A stretch of DNA of 64,000 bases from Synechococcus sp. MVIR-18-1 (GCF_014279835.1 NZ_CP047942.1:1860001-1924000), one strand, 5' to 3'; positions 42,276 through 52,181 are shown, counted from the first letter of the stretch. Notes: a model not told the origin generated them from the sequence alone. Program-made: numbers and translations.

Positions 42276-42695
42276 TCAGCACTGGTCTTCAACAAATGAC
42301 ACCGAAGGCGTGTGATTCAAAGCAACCATTGATTTCGGTAGACGGCTGTACCACCATTCCTGCAACTCAGGCGTCAAACGCATCGAAAAAAGCGTTAGGA
42401 GCGTGACCGTAGGGCGAGAGCCGGGCTGGAGCAGCTCAACGGAATAGGAAGGACAGCGCCTAGAAGCCAGATCTGGAACAAACCGGCGACCCACCCGGCG
42501 CCAACTCGGCTCCTTGCTGCGCCAAGCCAAGCGGCAGCATGGCCAGGGCAGCTCCTCACGGTCAAACAAGCGACAACAAGGCCCAATCACCCGAAAGCTG
42601 TACTGTCCGCCTGGACTGGCATGCACCGATCCATGCTCCAGCAGTGCCTGAACATCAGAACGCAAGGCAGAAACAGGTGTCACGGTGATGACCAA
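42276..42695 (-). CDS. Hypothetical cysteine-rich protein (139 aa)
   Basis: Reads MVITVTPVSALRSDVQALLE, then IGPCCRLFDREELPWPCCRLAW (two CC pairs) and a C-terminal region with SMRLTPELQEWWYSRLPKSM. The CC pairs and Trp-rich segments suggest a compact, metal-binding or disulfide protein. Not recognised as a known family. It is minus-strand, between the 17-bp hairpin and petF. Confidence 0.55.
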   Translation of the reverse strand: MVITVTPVSALRSDVQALLEHGSVHASPGGQYSFRVIGPCCRLFDREELPWPCCRLAWRSKEPSWRRVGRRFVPDLASRRCPSYSVELLQPGSRPTVTLLTLFSMRLTPELQEWWYSRLPKSMVALNHTPSVSFVEDQC

Positions 42696-42787
42696 AGCCT
42701 AAGAGCCGTATTCACATTAAAAAGCCACCCGCGAGGGTGGCAAAACGATCGCTTTGGTTTGGCGAAATCAGCTCATGGCTGAAGGGC

Positions 42788-43087
42788 TCAATACAGCTCT
42801 TCTTCAGCGTGAGTTTTGATGGTGCAATCTGAGGTGGGGTAAGCCACACAGGTCAGAACGAAACCAGCTTCGATCTGGTCGTCGTCCAGGAAGCTCTGGT
42901 CGGACTGATCAACGGTGCCGGCAGTGATTTTGCCTGCGCAGGTGGAACAAGCGCCTGCACGGCAGGAATAGGGAAGATCGATACCTTGCTCTTCAGCAGC
43001 ATCAAGGATGTACTGATCGTCAGGAACTTCGATGGTCTTGTTGAGGCCTTCGCTCTCGCTGACCAGGGTGACCTTATAAGAAGCCAT
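42788..43087 (-). CDS. petF: Plant-type [2Fe-2S] ferredoxin
   Basis: Photosynthetic electron carrier from photosystem I to FNR, FTR and nitrite reductase. The 99-residue protein has CRAGACSTC and a final Cys in [12 protein letters not shown], the four-Cys 2Fe-2S pattern. The ATG at 43087 (MASYKVTLV) is chosen over an in-frame start at 43204. The gene is preceded on the same strand by prmA, with about 140 bp between. ftrV at 54791 is a likely partner enzyme subunit. Confidence 0.96.
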   Translation of the reverse strand: MASYKVTLVSESEGLNKTIEVPDDQYILDAAEEQGIDLPYSCRAGACSTCAGKITAGTVDQSDQSFLDDDQIEAGFVLTCVAYPTSDCTIKTHAEEELY

Positions 43088-43228
43088 GATTGGATGTAAT
43101 GCGCAGAGATCGAATCGATCTGAACCTGCTGGACGGAACCCTTCTACATCGGACAGACGGCTTGATACGGGATTCATCAGGGTTTTCTGTTCAAGCCCAA
43201 TCAAAGAAGAAGAATTAATAAGAAGGGC

Positions 43229-44125
43229 TTATTGAAAAATGTGCCTGATTTCGAGCAGGCCCCAGCGACCTTGTTCCCCGATTGGCCTTGCCTGCCAGCC
43301 ATATTCAGCCAAGACCTCCATCAGACGAGGCGCCTGATCCACCAAAAGACCACTGAGAAGTCCGCGACCCGTGGACTTCAGCACAGAAGCGAACTGCGGG
43401 GCTAAAGCTTCAATCACCGGAGCCAGGATGTTGCAGAGGAGCAAATCCGCTTCCTCTCCGTTCAACAAGGTCGCCAGCGTGTCGATCGATCCATGGCTGA
43501 CGCGTAGTTGCTCGGCCTTCAAACCATTGAGAGCAGCGTTATCTGTCGTGGCTCGAACCGCCAGTGAGTCGGTGTCGGCGGCCAAGACCTCACTGGCACC
43601 TAGAGCCAAAGAAGCCAGGCCCAAAACTCCACTCCCACAGCCCAAATCGGCCACCCGCTGATCGTGGGGAGGCATCTCCTCCAGAGCTTCCAGGCAGAGG
43701 CGAGTAGTGGGATGACTCCCGGTCCCAAAAGCACTTCCAGGGTCCATCTTCAAAACCAAGCGGTCAGCATGCTCTTCAGGGACCTCCAGCCATGCCGGAA
43801 GGATCAACAAGCGCTGACCCACGGGGTCGGGTTGCCAGTGTTTTTTCCAACTAAGGCTCCAGTCTTCATCGGCCAACTCCTCCCACAGCGGCTCTGCCAA
43901 AGCCAGTCCAAACGTGTCCGCCATCGGGCGAAGGCTGTACAGCAACTGATCCCGTTGATCCTGCGGCCACTCCGACGCGGGAAGCCATGCCAGCAACGTG
44001 CGCTGATCGGGCGACTCTGGGGCATGTTGAACGGCCAAGCGATGCAGTCCCAAAGACTCCAACTTCCAGAGAAGGGACTCCTCAAGGACGGGAGGCAGGG
44101 GCAGGGAGAGGCGCCACCACATCAC
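43229..44125 (-). CDS. prmA: Ribosomal protein L11 methyltransferase
   Basis: Trimethylates L11 using SAM. The 298-residue protein has the SAM motif VADLGCGSGVLGLASLALGA, the GTGSHPTTRLCLEAL preceding it, and LLCNILAPVIEAL as the post-II segment. The N-terminal domain ~1-100 is the L11-binding part. It begins inside the ATGA overlap at 44122-44125 with serA. The serA-prmA order is usual in cyanobacteria. Confidence 0.94.
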   Translation of the reverse strand: MMWWRLSLPLPPVLEESLLWKLESLGLHRLAVQHAPESPDQRTLLAWLPASEWPQDQRDQLLYSLRPMADTFGLALAEPLWEELADEDWSLSWKKHWQPDPVGQRLLILPAWLEVPEEHADRLVLKMDPGSAFGTGSHPTTRLCLEALEEMPPHDQRVADLGCGSGVLGLASLALGASEVLAADTDSLAVRATTDNAALNGLKAEQLRVSHGSIDTLATLLNGEEADLLLCNILAPVIEALAPQFASVLKSTGRGLLSGLLVDQAPRLMEVLAEYGWQARPIGEQGRWGLLEIRHIFQ

Positions 44126-45708
44126 AACGTGACGGGGTGAGCTTCCTGAATGCCGTTAATGCCGTGGATGGTGGTCAACAGAGCGGGCGGAATCGGGTCA
44201 TCAATGCTGAGCACCATCACGGCATCACCACGGACGATGCGACGCCCCACCTGCATTGATGCGATGTTGACGTTGTGCTCTCCAAGCAGAGAGCCAAGGT
44301 GGCCAATGATTCCAGGCATATCGCGATGCCTGGTGAACAGCATGTGACGGCTTGGCGGGACATTCACGGGGAACTCATCAATGCTGGTCACACGCAAATC
44401 ACCGTCTGCGAACACCGCACCGGTCACGCTGTGACCTCCCTGACCACCGCGAGTGGTGAGCTGCAGCGACCCACCTGCAAAATCGCGACTGGCATCGTCT
44501 TTAATTTCCAGCACATGAATGCCACGGCCCTTGGCCTCCAGGGACGCATTCACGTAGTTGATCCGATCTCCCAGCGCAGTGCTGAGCAAGCCTTTGAGAG
44601 CAGCCACCACAAGGGGTTGTGACGGGTGGCTAGCGAATTCACCTTGCAAGCGCACCTCCAACTCCTGAATCTGACCGCCACTGAGTTGGCTCACCAGCAA
44701 ACCGAGGGTTTCCGCAAGCTGGAGATGGGGCTTGAGGCGCTCCATGATCTCGGCACTGAGCCCTGGGATATTCACGGCGCTGCGGGCAGGCAGCCCCAGC
44801 AACACATCACGAATTTGTTCGGCGACATCAACCGCCACATTTTCCTGCGCCTCTTCCGTCGATGCTCCGAGATGAGGGGTCAAGACAAGTCCTCGCTCCA
44901 CGGCGCGCAGAGGGGAGTCCTGAGCTAACGGTTCCGACGCAAACACATCCAGACCGGCGCCAGCGATCACCCCGGATTCAATCGCTTCCGCGATCGCAGG
45001 CTCATCGACAATTCCACCGCGCGCACAATTCACAATCCGTGCCGTACTTTTCATCGTGCGCAACAGCTCGGCATTCACCAGATTTTCTGTATCAGGTGTG
45101 CGGGGAATGTGCAGGGTGATGTAATCGGCCTGCTGGAACAGAGCCTCCAGAGTGGTGAGCCGCACCTGCATCTGTTGGGCACGCTCTGCGGAGATGAACG
45201 GATCAAACGCGATCACATCCATGCCCATCGCTTTGGCGACGCGTGCGACGTGAGAGCCAATTTTGCCTAACCCCACCACGCCAAGAATTTTCTTGTAGAG
45301 CTCATTTCCCACATATTTTTTGCGATCCCACGCCCCAGACCGCATCGATCCATGGGCTTGCGGCACATGACGAGACACCGACAGCAACATCGCAAGCGCA
45401 TGCTCTGCTGCTGCGATCGTGTTGCCCTCGGGTGAGTTCACCACCAACACCCCGCGTTGCGTAGCCGCAGGGACGTCCACATTGTCGACACCCACGCCGG
45501 CACGGCCGATAATCCGCAACCGATCAGCAGCCTCAATTACATCGGCTGTGACCTGGGTCCCAGAACGGATCATTAGGGCGTCGTACTCACCAATGATCGA
45601 TTTGAGTTCTTCCGGTGACAACCCAATGCGCTCATCCACTTGAGCCACTTGGCCAAGGATGTCGAGCCCCGCCTGATCAATGGGGTCTGAAACAAGAACT
45701 TTTGTCAT
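44122..45708 (-). CDS. serA: D-3-phosphoglycerate dehydrogenase
   Basis: Oxidises 3-phosphoglycerate to 3-phosphohydroxypyruvate, first step of phosphorylated serine synthesis. The ATG at 45708 ([14 protein letters not shown]) gives 528 residues, type I long form. The NAD-binding site is [20 protein letters not shown]. The catalytic His is in [13 protein letters not shown]. An allosteric substrate-binding domain (about 315-445) and a C-terminal ACT domain ([21 protein letters not shown]) follow, so serine feedback is likely. Coupled by ATGA to prmA. Confidence 0.96.
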   Translation of the reverse strand: MTKVLVSDPIDQAGLDILGQVAQVDERIGLSPEELKSIIGEYDALMIRSGTQVTADVIEAADRLRIIGRAGVGVDNVDVPAATQRGVLVVNSPEGNTIAAAEHALAMLLSVSRHVPQAHGSMRSGAWDRKKYVGNELYKKILGVVGLGKIGSHVARVAKAMGMDVIAFDPFISAERAQQMQVRLTTLEALFQQADYITLHIPRTPDTENLVNAELLRTMKSTARIVNCARGGIVDEPAIAEAIESGVIAGAGLDVFASEPLAQDSPLRAVERGLVLTPHLGASTEEAQENVAVDVAEQIRDVLLGLPARSAVNIPGLSAEIMERLKPHLQLAETLGLLVSQLSGGQIQELEVRLQGEFASHPSQPLVVAALKGLLSTALGDRINYVNASLEAKGRGIHVLEIKDDASRDFAGGSLQLTTRGGQGGHSVTGAVFADGDLRVTSIDEFPVNVPPSRHMLFTRHRDMPGIIGHLGSLLGEHNVNIASMQVGRRIVRGDAVMVLSIDDPIPPALLTTIHGINGIQEAHPVTL

Positions 45709-45854
45709 CCAGCGGCGGGAGAGAGCCACCACGAACTGTAGTGAGCAGCCCGAAGGTTCACCTCTAAGTGTCTGCCAGCCCGAACAGTTCCAAGAGAATC
45801 GGCTCCAAGGGCAACGATTCCGAGAGAGAATGATGACTCGGCTGCTGTTGTTTC

Positions 45855-46412
45855 ATGCCCGTTTGCGTTCTGGTTCTCAATGAGCGCATTGCTGCCGACC
45901 GTCTTCGCCTCTCACTCCAAGAGTTAGGCACGCCATTGCTTCGCGTTGCCCTCGTCGCCCCCGCCCCTGGGGAAGGAGCCAAACCACAGGAAGCTGAATC
46001 CATCTCTGGTTCTGATTTGCCCGCAGAAGCGATGGACGATGTCGACCTGCTCAACCCCAGCCTGGCGCGCCGTCGACGTCAGAAGTCAATGGCGCGCTGG
46101 TTGATGCCCTTCGGATTTTTTGCTGGCTGCACCTTCACCCAGATCACCACACTCGACACTTTTGCAAGCTTTGGTCCCTGGGGCGCAGCCTTTATTGGAG
46201 GACTGCTTGGCATGGGATCAGGCCTGATGGGCAGCTATGCAGCGGCTGCCAGCGTTCCATCTGAAAACGAGGACGGTGTCAGGATCCTGCGCAATCGAAA
46301 TCTAGAAGGCTGCTGGCTACTGCTCTTAGAAACGAGGCCCGGGATGGAATTGCCTTGGCAAACCGTTCAAAAGGCACGCCCCCAGCAAGTGGTTCGCCTC
46401 AGCGAACTGTGA
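45855..46412 (+). CDS. Membrane protein of unknown function (185 aa)
   Basis: An acidic N-terminal half (PGEGAKPQEAESISGSDLPA) precedes a basic RRRRQKSMARW stretch and two hydrophobic helices around 85-130 (FGFFAGCTFTQIT and WGAAFIGGLLGMGSGLMGSYAA). The C-terminal soluble end has NLEGCWLLLLETRPGMELPWQ. It is conserved-looking, but no family is identified. The stop overlaps the GTG start of the S4-domain gene, suggesting coupling. Confidence 0.65.
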   Translation: MPVCVLVLNERIAADRLRLSLQELGTPLLRVALVAPAPGEGAKPQEAESISGSDLPAEAMDDVDLLNPSLARRRRQKSMARWLMPFGFFAGCTFTQITTLDTFASFGPWGAAFIGGLLGMGSGLMGSYAAAASVPSENEDGVRILRNRNLEGCWLLLLETRPGMELPWQTVQKARPQQVVRLSEL

Positions 46413-47188
46413 GCCTTCCTCGCGAAGCGCTGCTTCGGTCTTGCGGGCATCCCACAACGATGGCCGCCTTGATCGACATTGCAGAAGACGTTCTGCGGAC
46501 CCGGCAACCGCGATGGAGTCCCTTTTTGTCCGCCTTGATGCTGGAAGATGCCAATCAGCTTGAGTCACTGGCAGAACTAAAGATCAGCCGAGATGGCGGC
46601 TACCCAGGAGCAGAGCGCAAACGGTTGCTGATCCAACACGCAACCTCCCTAGAACCGGAGCCCCCTTGCCCTCTAGCGGGTCTCAACGTGGAGGGGAACT
46701 TCCTGTTCGATCCAACCTCACCCGACGAGATGCGTCTGGCCCTGCAACGCATCGGGATCGCAGACGAGTCCCTCGGCGATCTATGGATTCGTGGAGACAG
46801 AGGTGCCCAGGCCATTTGCACAGCGGACGCCGCCGCCCTGCTGCAGGGACAACAAGGCAGCCTTCGCGAGGTGATCATCTCCTGCGAATCCTTGCCCCTC
46901 GAGGCACTGCAATGGCCTGTTCAGAGAGTCGCTCGCCGGTTGAGCAGCGTTGAGGCCTCATGCCGCCTTGATGCCATTGCCTCTGCAGGCTTTGGCATCT
47001 CCCGATCCAAAGTCGTCAAACAAATCAAAGAAGGGCGCTTGCGGCTCAACTGGGAACCCGTGCGGCTAGCGAGTCGCGATTTAAAAGTTGGAGACCGCCT
47101 GCAACTTCAAGAGAGAGGCAGCATTGAGGTCCTAAACATCGAACGCACGAAACGCGAGAGATGGCGTGTTGACATCCTCCGCCAGTGA
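46409..47188 (+). CDS. YlmH-like S4-domain RNA-binding protein
   Basis: A 259-residue protein with an S4 RNA-binding domain at about 185-245 (ISRSKVVKQIKEGRLRLNWEPV, VGDRLQLQERGSIEVL). The N-terminal part (~1-170) resembles the YlmH family, found in cyanobacteria and plastids as a 'photosystem II S4' protein. A GTG at 46409 is chosen: it overlaps the previous stop and gives MSLPREALLRSCGHP. An upstream start at 46355 lies inside the neighbouring gene. In other bacteria YlmH relatives aid stalled-ribosome rescue or division, so the role here is open. Confidence 0.85.
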   Translation: MSLPREALLRSCGHPTTMAALIDIAEDVLRTRQPRWSPFLSALMLEDANQLESLAELKISRDGGYPGAERKRLLIQHATSLEPEPPCPLAGLNVEGNFLFDPTSPDEMRLALQRIGIADESLGDLWIRGDRGAQAICTADAAALLQGQQGSLREVIISCESLPLEALQWPVQRVARRLSSVEASCRLDAIASAGFGISRSKVVKQIKEGRLRLNWEPVRLASRDLKVGDRLQLQERGSIEVLNIERTKRERWRVDILRQ

Positions 47189-47284
47189 GAGGAGTGGATT
47201 CAAACGGCACTCCAACTGCTAACTTCAGTTGCTGGTTGAGACATTCATCAACCACCCACCTCAAAGAACAAACTTGAGAACTGG

Positions 47285-47356
<72 letters not shown>

Positions 47357-47383
47357 CTTCCCTTTAGGGACAGGAGCAGGAAA

Positions 47384-48775
47384 ATGGCATGCAGCTTGAT
47401 CGTGGGGCTTGGTCGCTCCGGGGTCGGCGCAGCGCGCCTACTTCATGCCCAGGGCCATCATGTCGTCGTGCTTGAAAGAGACGATGGACCCGAACAACAA
47501 TCCAAGGCGAAACAACTAAGAACCCAAGGCATCCAAACCGAATTGGGGTGCCCTCTGGAGTTCTCCAGCTTTCAACGCTGGTTGGATCAAATTGAGCAAG
47601 TCGTGATCAGCCCAGGGATTCCCTGGGACCATCCCACCTTGATGCAGCTGCGTGATCACGGCGTCACCGTGAGAGGTGAAATGGCCGTGGCATGGCAAGC
47701 CCTCCAGCATTGCCCTTGGATTGGCATCACAGGTACTAACGGCAAAACCACGGTGACGCATTTGCTGCATCACGTGCTCAACCAAGCGGGACTGCATGCG
47801 CCGATGGCCGGAAATGTGGGCCATTCCGCCGCCGAATTAGGGCTGCAATGCATGGATCCAGCCCAGACCAAACCGGATTGGATCGTGATGGAGATGAGTA
47901 GCTACCAAATTGAATCAGCCAACGAAGTAAGACCAACCATCGGCATTTGGACCACGCTGACTCCAGACCATTTGGAGCGCCACGGCTCCATGGATGCCTA
48001 CAGAGACATCAAACAAGGCCTGCTTCAACGCTCCGAGCATGTGGTTCTCAATGCAGACGACGCTGATCTAAAGAGCAGGCAAGCTGACTGGCCAGATGCC
48101 CAGTGGGTGAGCTCTGCGCAGACGAGACCGGAGTCATCAAGTCTTGAGCTTTGGATTAATGAAAACGATTTGGTCTGCAGCAACAAAGGGGCACTCTTTG
48201 CAGCCAATGCTCTAGCCATGCCTGGCGAACACAATCGCCAAAACATGCTGCTTGTGACAGCAGCTGCGCTGCAAGCTGGGTTAGGGGCGATTGCGATTGA
48301 GCGTGGGTTGCGCAGCTTCCCGGGAGTGCCGCATCGCCTAGAGAATTTGGGGTCAATTCATGGAATGCACGTGTTCAACGACAGCAAAGCCACGAATTAC
48401 GACGCGGCTGCCGTTGCACTTCAAGCTGTACCGGGCCCGATCGCTTTACTTGCCGGTGGATTATCCAAACAAGGTGATGCCAGCGGATGGCTGCAACTGC
48501 TCCACGACAGGGTTTGTTCGATCGCTCTCTTTGGAAGCGATCGAGAGGTTTTAAGGGACCTGATTCGTAGGTCTGGCTATACAGGAAATGTGATATCTCA
48601 CCCAACCATGGCGGATGCCGTAACGGCAGCGATCGCGCAGGGAAAAAACGAGAAAGCCTCCTCTCTATTATTATCGCCAGCCTGCGCAAGCTTCGATCAA
48701 TACAAAGATTTTGAAGCTCGCGGAAATCATTTCAGAGACATCATTCAGCAACACTCACAAAACCAATCGACGTGA
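47384..48775 (+). CDS. murD: UDP-N-acetylmuramoyl-L-alanine--D-glutamate ligase
   Basis: Adds D-Glu to UDP-MurNAc-L-Ala in peptidoglycan precursor synthesis. The 463-residue Mur ligase has the ATP-binding GITGTNGKTTVTHLL, the EMSSYQIES acidic/Lys region, FNDSKATNYDAA, and the C-terminal domain with LLSPACASFDQYKDFEARG. The N-terminal region (LIVGLGRSGVGAARLL) is the UDP-binding Rossmann domain. Follows tRNA-Val, and the 48776-49049 region downstream has no gene. Confidence 0.97.
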   Translation: MACSLIVGLGRSGVGAARLLHAQGHHVVVLERDDGPEQQSKAKQLRTQGIQTELGCPLEFSSFQRWLDQIEQVVISPGIPWDHPTLMQLRDHGVTVRGEMAVAWQALQHCPWIGITGTNGKTTVTHLLHHVLNQAGLHAPMAGNVGHSAAELGLQCMDPAQTKPDWIVMEMSSYQIESANEVRPTIGIWTTLTPDHLERHGSMDAYRDIKQGLLQRSEHVVLNADDADLKSRQADWPDAQWVSSAQTRPESSSLELWINENDLVCSNKGALFAANALAMPGEHNRQNMLLVTAAALQAGLGAIAIERGLRSFPGVPHRLENLGSIHGMHVFNDSKATNYDAAAVALQAVPGPIALLAGGLSKQGDASGWLQLLHDRVCSIALFGSDREVLRDLIRRSGYTGNVISHPTMADAVTAAIAQGKNEKASSLLLSPACASFDQYKDFEARGNHFRDIIQQHSQNQST

Positions 48776-49049
48776 CCAGACCAAGCATCTGCAAGTGATT
48801 ATTTCGTAAAATTGATCAATAGTGAATTCAAATAAAAACTTCCACACAAGCGACAAAAGAAATGGTTGTCCCATCATTTGTATAACAAAAATCAGGAGAA
48901 GGAAAGCATCCAAATCCTCGCACCAAAAATATTCAAAAACACACCATTCATAACGATAGATTCTTGATCGCATGGCCAATCATTATCCTAAAGATCCAAG
49001 CGCATACCAGACGAAGTGAATATCAGGCAATATGCCCTAAATTCATCAC

Positions 49050-49268
49050 ATGAAGACATCAAAACGACGACTACTTCTCACTCTCATCGCCCTTCTAGCG
49101 TGTTGCAACTCCCAGGGAGCCAGAGATAAGCAAACCTGCGCTCTATACAACGCTGACAAAATTGATGCTGTGGAAGCACTCGAACGCTTAGGACTTAAAG
49201 CCAATGAGAACGGGCAGAGATTTGAACCAGTCGCAACCACCTGCGCTCAGACCAGACAATCTCCGTAA
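49050..49268 (+). CDS. Small putative lipoprotein (72 aa)
   Basis: Reads MKTSKRRLLLTLIALLACCNSQG, a basic start then hydrophobic core with LLAC as a possible lipobox. The mature part has a pair of well-spaced Cys (CALYNADKIDAVEALERLGL and late TTCAQ). It is small and compact. Attachment to the inner or outer membrane is predicted, not shown. No family name. Confidence 0.55.
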   Translation: MKTSKRRLLLTLIALLACCNSQGARDKQTCALYNADKIDAVEALERLGLKANENGQRFEPVATTCAQTRQSP

Positions 49269-49435
49269 AAGAGCCAAAACCTTTCTACTAACTCAAATAT
49301 GGCTTCCTTTTTCAACGAGTTAAGCTAGATCATGACGAAAGGACAAGCAAGCCATGATTGCCCACATTTAGGGGCAATCCAAGGCTGTCCTAGAACACTT
49401 CACCGCAAGAGCTTAATTCCTTAAAATCACTTGAC

Positions 49436-49906
49436 ATGACTGACACCTCATATTGGCTCATGAAAAGCGAGCCAAATGTTTACGGCATTGAGCATCTGAA
49501 GGAAGAAAAAGTTACCTTATGGGATGGAATTAGAAATTATCAAGCCCGTAACTTCATGCGAGAGATGAAGGTCGGAGATCAAGCCTTTTTCTATCACTCC
49601 AATTGCAAACCGCCGGGGATTATCGGCCTGATGGAGGTCACAGAAACCGGCCTCGTCGATCCAACGCAGTTTGATATCAACTCTAAGTATCACGATCCAG
49701 CCTCCAAGCAGGACTCTCCACGCTGGGATTGCGTGAAACTCGCCTATCGGGGTCAGTTTTCTGACATGCTGACCCTTGACGATCTTCGCGAGTCGTACCA
49801 AGCAGACCAACTGACTGTTGTTCGTCGAGGGAATCGACTGTCCATTCTTCCTGTTGACACAAAAATCGCTCTGGATTTATTAAAGAGACTTGGACCACTT
49901 CAATGA
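49436..49906 (+). CDS. EVE-domain protein
   Basis: A 156-residue single EVE domain (PUA-like): YWLMKSEPNVYGIEHL..., WDGIRNYQARNFMREMKVGDQAFFYHSNCKPPGIIGLMEV, and the closing RRGNRLSILPVDTKIALDLLKRLG. EVE domains recognise modified bases in DNA or RNA. It may act in nucleic-acid modification sensing, but no modification enzyme is nearby. The gene overlaps the next frame's TTG start. Confidence 0.93.
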   Translation: MTDTSYWLMKSEPNVYGIEHLKEEKVTLWDGIRNYQARNFMREMKVGDQAFFYHSNCKPPGIIGLMEVTETGLVDPTQFDINSKYHDPASKQDSPRWDCVKLAYRGQFSDMLTLDDLRESYQADQLTVVRRGNRLSILPVDTKIALDLLKRLGPLQ

Positions 49907-50660
49907 TCCGCTAGCAAGCATCTCTGCTGAGCGGCTGCCGATTGCCACCATTATTCCGAGGGCATGGATCGGCTTCAGGAAAGCTCCCTGGTCCTTCATC
50001 GGGCTCACAGCATTGATGCTGACCTGCTTGATGGGCTTAGGTGTGGTCGCAAGAGATCTCCAACTCAGCAGCAATCGCTTCTTTCAATACACCGGCGATC
50101 TTGTACTCGTCATGGCAGCACTTGTTCCTCTAGCCCCCCTATTGGCTCTGCTGCAACTGGCAGACGAACACCTGCCCGGGGGATTGGATCGAGACCCAGA
50201 ACAACCCGCTTCAAGACGCCGTTTCCTGTGGCTGCTGAAGCAGACCTGCGGCCTTGTGGTTTTAGAAGTCCTCATCGGCATTGGCGGAATCAGTTCGATT
50301 CGTCTTTTGAGTCAATTTTTGGCACCCCATAGCGGCGTTCTCGCCAGCTTGGTTGTCGTGTTGGGTGGTTTCGGGATCGCCATCTGGTTGGTCGGCCAAC
50401 TCCTCTCCATTCCATTGCTGATCCATCACGGCTATCGCCCCCTCCGAGCGATGGAGCACAGTCGCAAACTTGTTCAAGCCAATCGCCTCAAAGTATTGGC
50501 GTTGCTTGGACTTCTTCTAGGAATTAACTTGCTTGGCCTCATGGCTGCGAGCCTCGGACTGCTCTTCAGTGTTCCGTTTAGCGCCCTGCTGTTGATGGCC
50601 AGTTGCCGGACTCACACACCGGGGCGAAGAGAGTCGCGACGAAACATGTTACCGACATAA
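49890..50660 (+). CDS. Polytopic membrane protein of unknown function (256 aa)
   Basis: TTG start at 49890, overlapping the EVE gene by 17 bp. It has about six hydrophobic helices (for example FIGLTALMLTCLMGLGVVA, LVLVMAALVPLAPLLALL, VLASLVVVLGGFGIAIWLVG, LKVLALLGLLLGINLLGLM), a basic loop near 100-112, and no catalytic motifs. It may be a small integral membrane transporter-like or glycerophosphodiesterase-anchor-like protein. Its last 49 bp overlap the convergent DUF2811 gene. Unassigned. Confidence 0.6.
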   Translation: MDHFNDPLASISAERLPIATIIPRAWIGFRKAPWSFIGLTALMLTCLMGLGVVARDLQLSSNRFFQYTGDLVLVMAALVPLAPLLALLQLADEHLPGGLDRDPEQPASRRRFLWLLKQTCGLVVLEVLIGIGGISSIRLLSQFLAPHSGVLASLVVVLGGFGIAIWLVGQLLSIPLLIHHGYRPLRAMEHSRKLVQANRLKVLALLGLLLGINLLGLMAASLGLLFSVPFSALLLMASCRTHTPGRRESRRNMLPT

Positions 50661-50845
50661 AGGCGGGTGAGCTCTCTGGAGTCCACACCGTTCTGAACAA
50701 GAAATCCTGCCAAAGCAGCCTGAACGAGCCGGTACTGATCCCAGTTTGGACAACGCTCAATAAAGTCCGCCATGGCCTGGTGCAAAGGCAAGGGCATCTC
50801 GGCTTGAAAACTAACGATGTCCTCACCCTGGACGGGCTCCGGCAT
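50612..50845 (-). CDS. DUF2811 family protein
   Basis: A 77-residue helical protein from the ATG at 50845 (MPEPVQGEDIVSFQAEMPLPLHQAMADFIERCPNWDQ...). It has the DUF2811 pattern NWDQYRLVQAALAGFLVQNGVDSRELTRLYVGNMF, found in marine cyanobacteria and a few others. The open frame goes to 50932 with an atypical leading sequence. Its 3' end overlaps the convergent membrane-protein gene by 49 bp. Function unknown. Confidence 0.8.
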   Translation of the reverse strand: MPEPVQGEDIVSFQAEMPLPLHQAMADFIERCPNWDQYRLVQAALAGFLVQNGVDSRELTRLYVGNMFRRDSLRPGV

Positions 50846-50932
50846 TGCTTGGCCAGCAACAACAACTGGGGAAACGACAACCTGATCGGTCAACAATTGG
50901 CCCTGAACCACTCCAAACTCCTTCATCACCAC

Positions 50933-51244
50933 GCCCCGAATCTATGGCCTGTTCTCCACAAGCACAAGGGGCATTGAAGAGAGGTCGACCAAGCGGTCTC
51001 CGCCCACTCGACCGATGAAATCGAGACCACAAATGCAGTCCACACCTTGCTTTACCCCTTATCCAGGGATCCCATGCACTGCACTCGGTTGATACCACAC
51101 AAGCTCCAAAATTTATGTTTTTCCACAGGGCGAAGCCCGCAACTCAAAAAAGGCGTGTCAGCCTGTGGAAAAGCTGTGCAGTCTGCCCGCGCCAACGTGG
51201 AGAAATCAATAAAACCGGATTGATTAGACCAACTAATCCAATGT
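50933..51244. other. Intergenic region
   Basis: About 310 bp between the DUF2811 and DUF1818 genes, holding no convincing ORF, tRNA or terminator. Weak frames there look like shadow frames. Confidence 0.5.
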
Positions 51245-51613
51245 TCAATCCAAGACCGTTTTCAAAGCAGCCAAAAATGCTTGCGCCGCTGGAGCAGGCC
51301 AAGCGCCCTCTAGTCCTCGGCGTTGCATCTCATTGCCTTGAAGCACCACTTGCAGCCCCCAGCGTTCACGGGTGCCATCGAGGCACCCCCACCACTCCTG
51401 CTGTTCCAACTCCAGGGTGATGGATTCCTCCTCCATCAACTGATCACGGATTTGCGTGTGTTGGTGATCGAGCTCTACGAGAAGAGCATGCAGCCCCTCT
51501 ACCTCTATCGCGGTGAGCTCGACAGCCCAAAATTCCCCTCCAATCAGAAAGGGAAAGCCATGACGGCTTGCGTCATGGGCGAGACGCCAGCCAGGCCCCT
51601 CTTGTTGGATCAT
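51245..51613 (-). CDS. DUF1818 family protein
   Basis: A 122-residue protein with the family pattern [32 protein letters not shown]..., [18 protein letters not shown], ending [22 protein letters not shown]1818 is conserved in cyanobacteria and some plants; function unknown. It starts 4 bp into the rpoZ stop (ATGA overlap at 51610-51613), which couples it to RNA polymerase omega. Confidence 0.85.
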   Translation of the reverse strand: MIQQEGPGWRLAHDASRHGFPFLIGGEFWAVELTAIEVEGLHALLVELDHQHTQIRDQLMEEESITLELEQQEWWGCLDGTRERWGLQVVLQGNEMQRRGLEGAWPAPAAQAFLAALKTVLD

Positions 51614-51837
51614 CCAGGCAGGAGATCAGGCTGATCCTGCTCATCGGAGAGCTCAACGATGGCGCGATGAACCGGCTTCACACTGGATTCCTCTAGAAGA
51701 CCGTCAAAGTCATCAAAACGACGCTGCTTGGCACGAAAAGCGATCTTGACTGTGGTCAGATAACGGTTGGTGGACTGACGAATCAAGCTTTCGCCTCGCT
51801 TCGCGAGGTCCTTTGAGTCCACACCTGCAGAAATCAT
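51610..51837 (-). CDS. rpoZ: DNA-directed RNA polymerase subunit omega
   Basis: A 75-residue cyanobacterial omega subunit with [31 protein letters not shown] and the conserved acidic C-terminal [14 protein letters not shown]. It binds beta-prime and aids core assembly. Its ATGA overlap to the DUF1818 gene is consistent with one transcript. It begins 26 bp after the end of the next gene on the same strand. Confidence 0.95.
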   Translation of the reverse strand: MISAGVDSKDLAKRGESLIRQSTNRYLTTVKIAFRAKQRRFDDFDGLLEESSVKPVHRAIVELSDEQDQPDLLPG

Positions 51838-51863
51838 CTCTGTCCAATCAACGCCTCTTCACT

Positions 51864-52148
51864 CTAAGTGAGCAAATCGCTGTGAAAGGGAACCTGCATG
51901 GGATAAGCACGCTGGGGGCGACCTGGCACTCGCAAAACGATCTGGCGGCCCAAGCCCATCGCAAGGAGAGGACGTCTCAGATGCGTCATCAGACCACTCA
52001 CCTGTTCCAGGTGTGGGCCATCGATGCAATCAATACGAATGCATCCCCAACTACGGGACATGCGGCAATCACGCAACGGTTCCAACTCCGCTTCAATCTC
52101 TGGTTCCTCCCTGTAGAAAGAAAACACCAGGCGTCTCAACCGATCCAT
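51864..52148 (-). CDS. Conserved hypothetical protein (94 aa)
   Basis: Start ATG at 52148 (MDRLRRLVFSFYREEPEIEA). Contains PLRDCRMSRSWGCIRIDCIDGPHLEQVSGLM and a basic LRVPGRPQRAYPMQ end. The conserved-looking sequence and the 26-bp spacing from rpoZ support a real gene in the same transcript. The open frame reaches 52316, but that would lie inside the divergent Hsp70 gene. Function unknown. Confidence 0.75.
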   Translation of the reverse strand: MDRLRRLVFSFYREEPEIEAELEPLRDCRMSRSWGCIRIDCIDGPHLEQVSGLMTHLRRPLLAMGLGRQIVLRVPGRPQRAYPMQVPFHSDLLT

Positions 52149-52181
52149 CGCTAGGCCCCGTAGCCTTGACTCCTTAACAAG

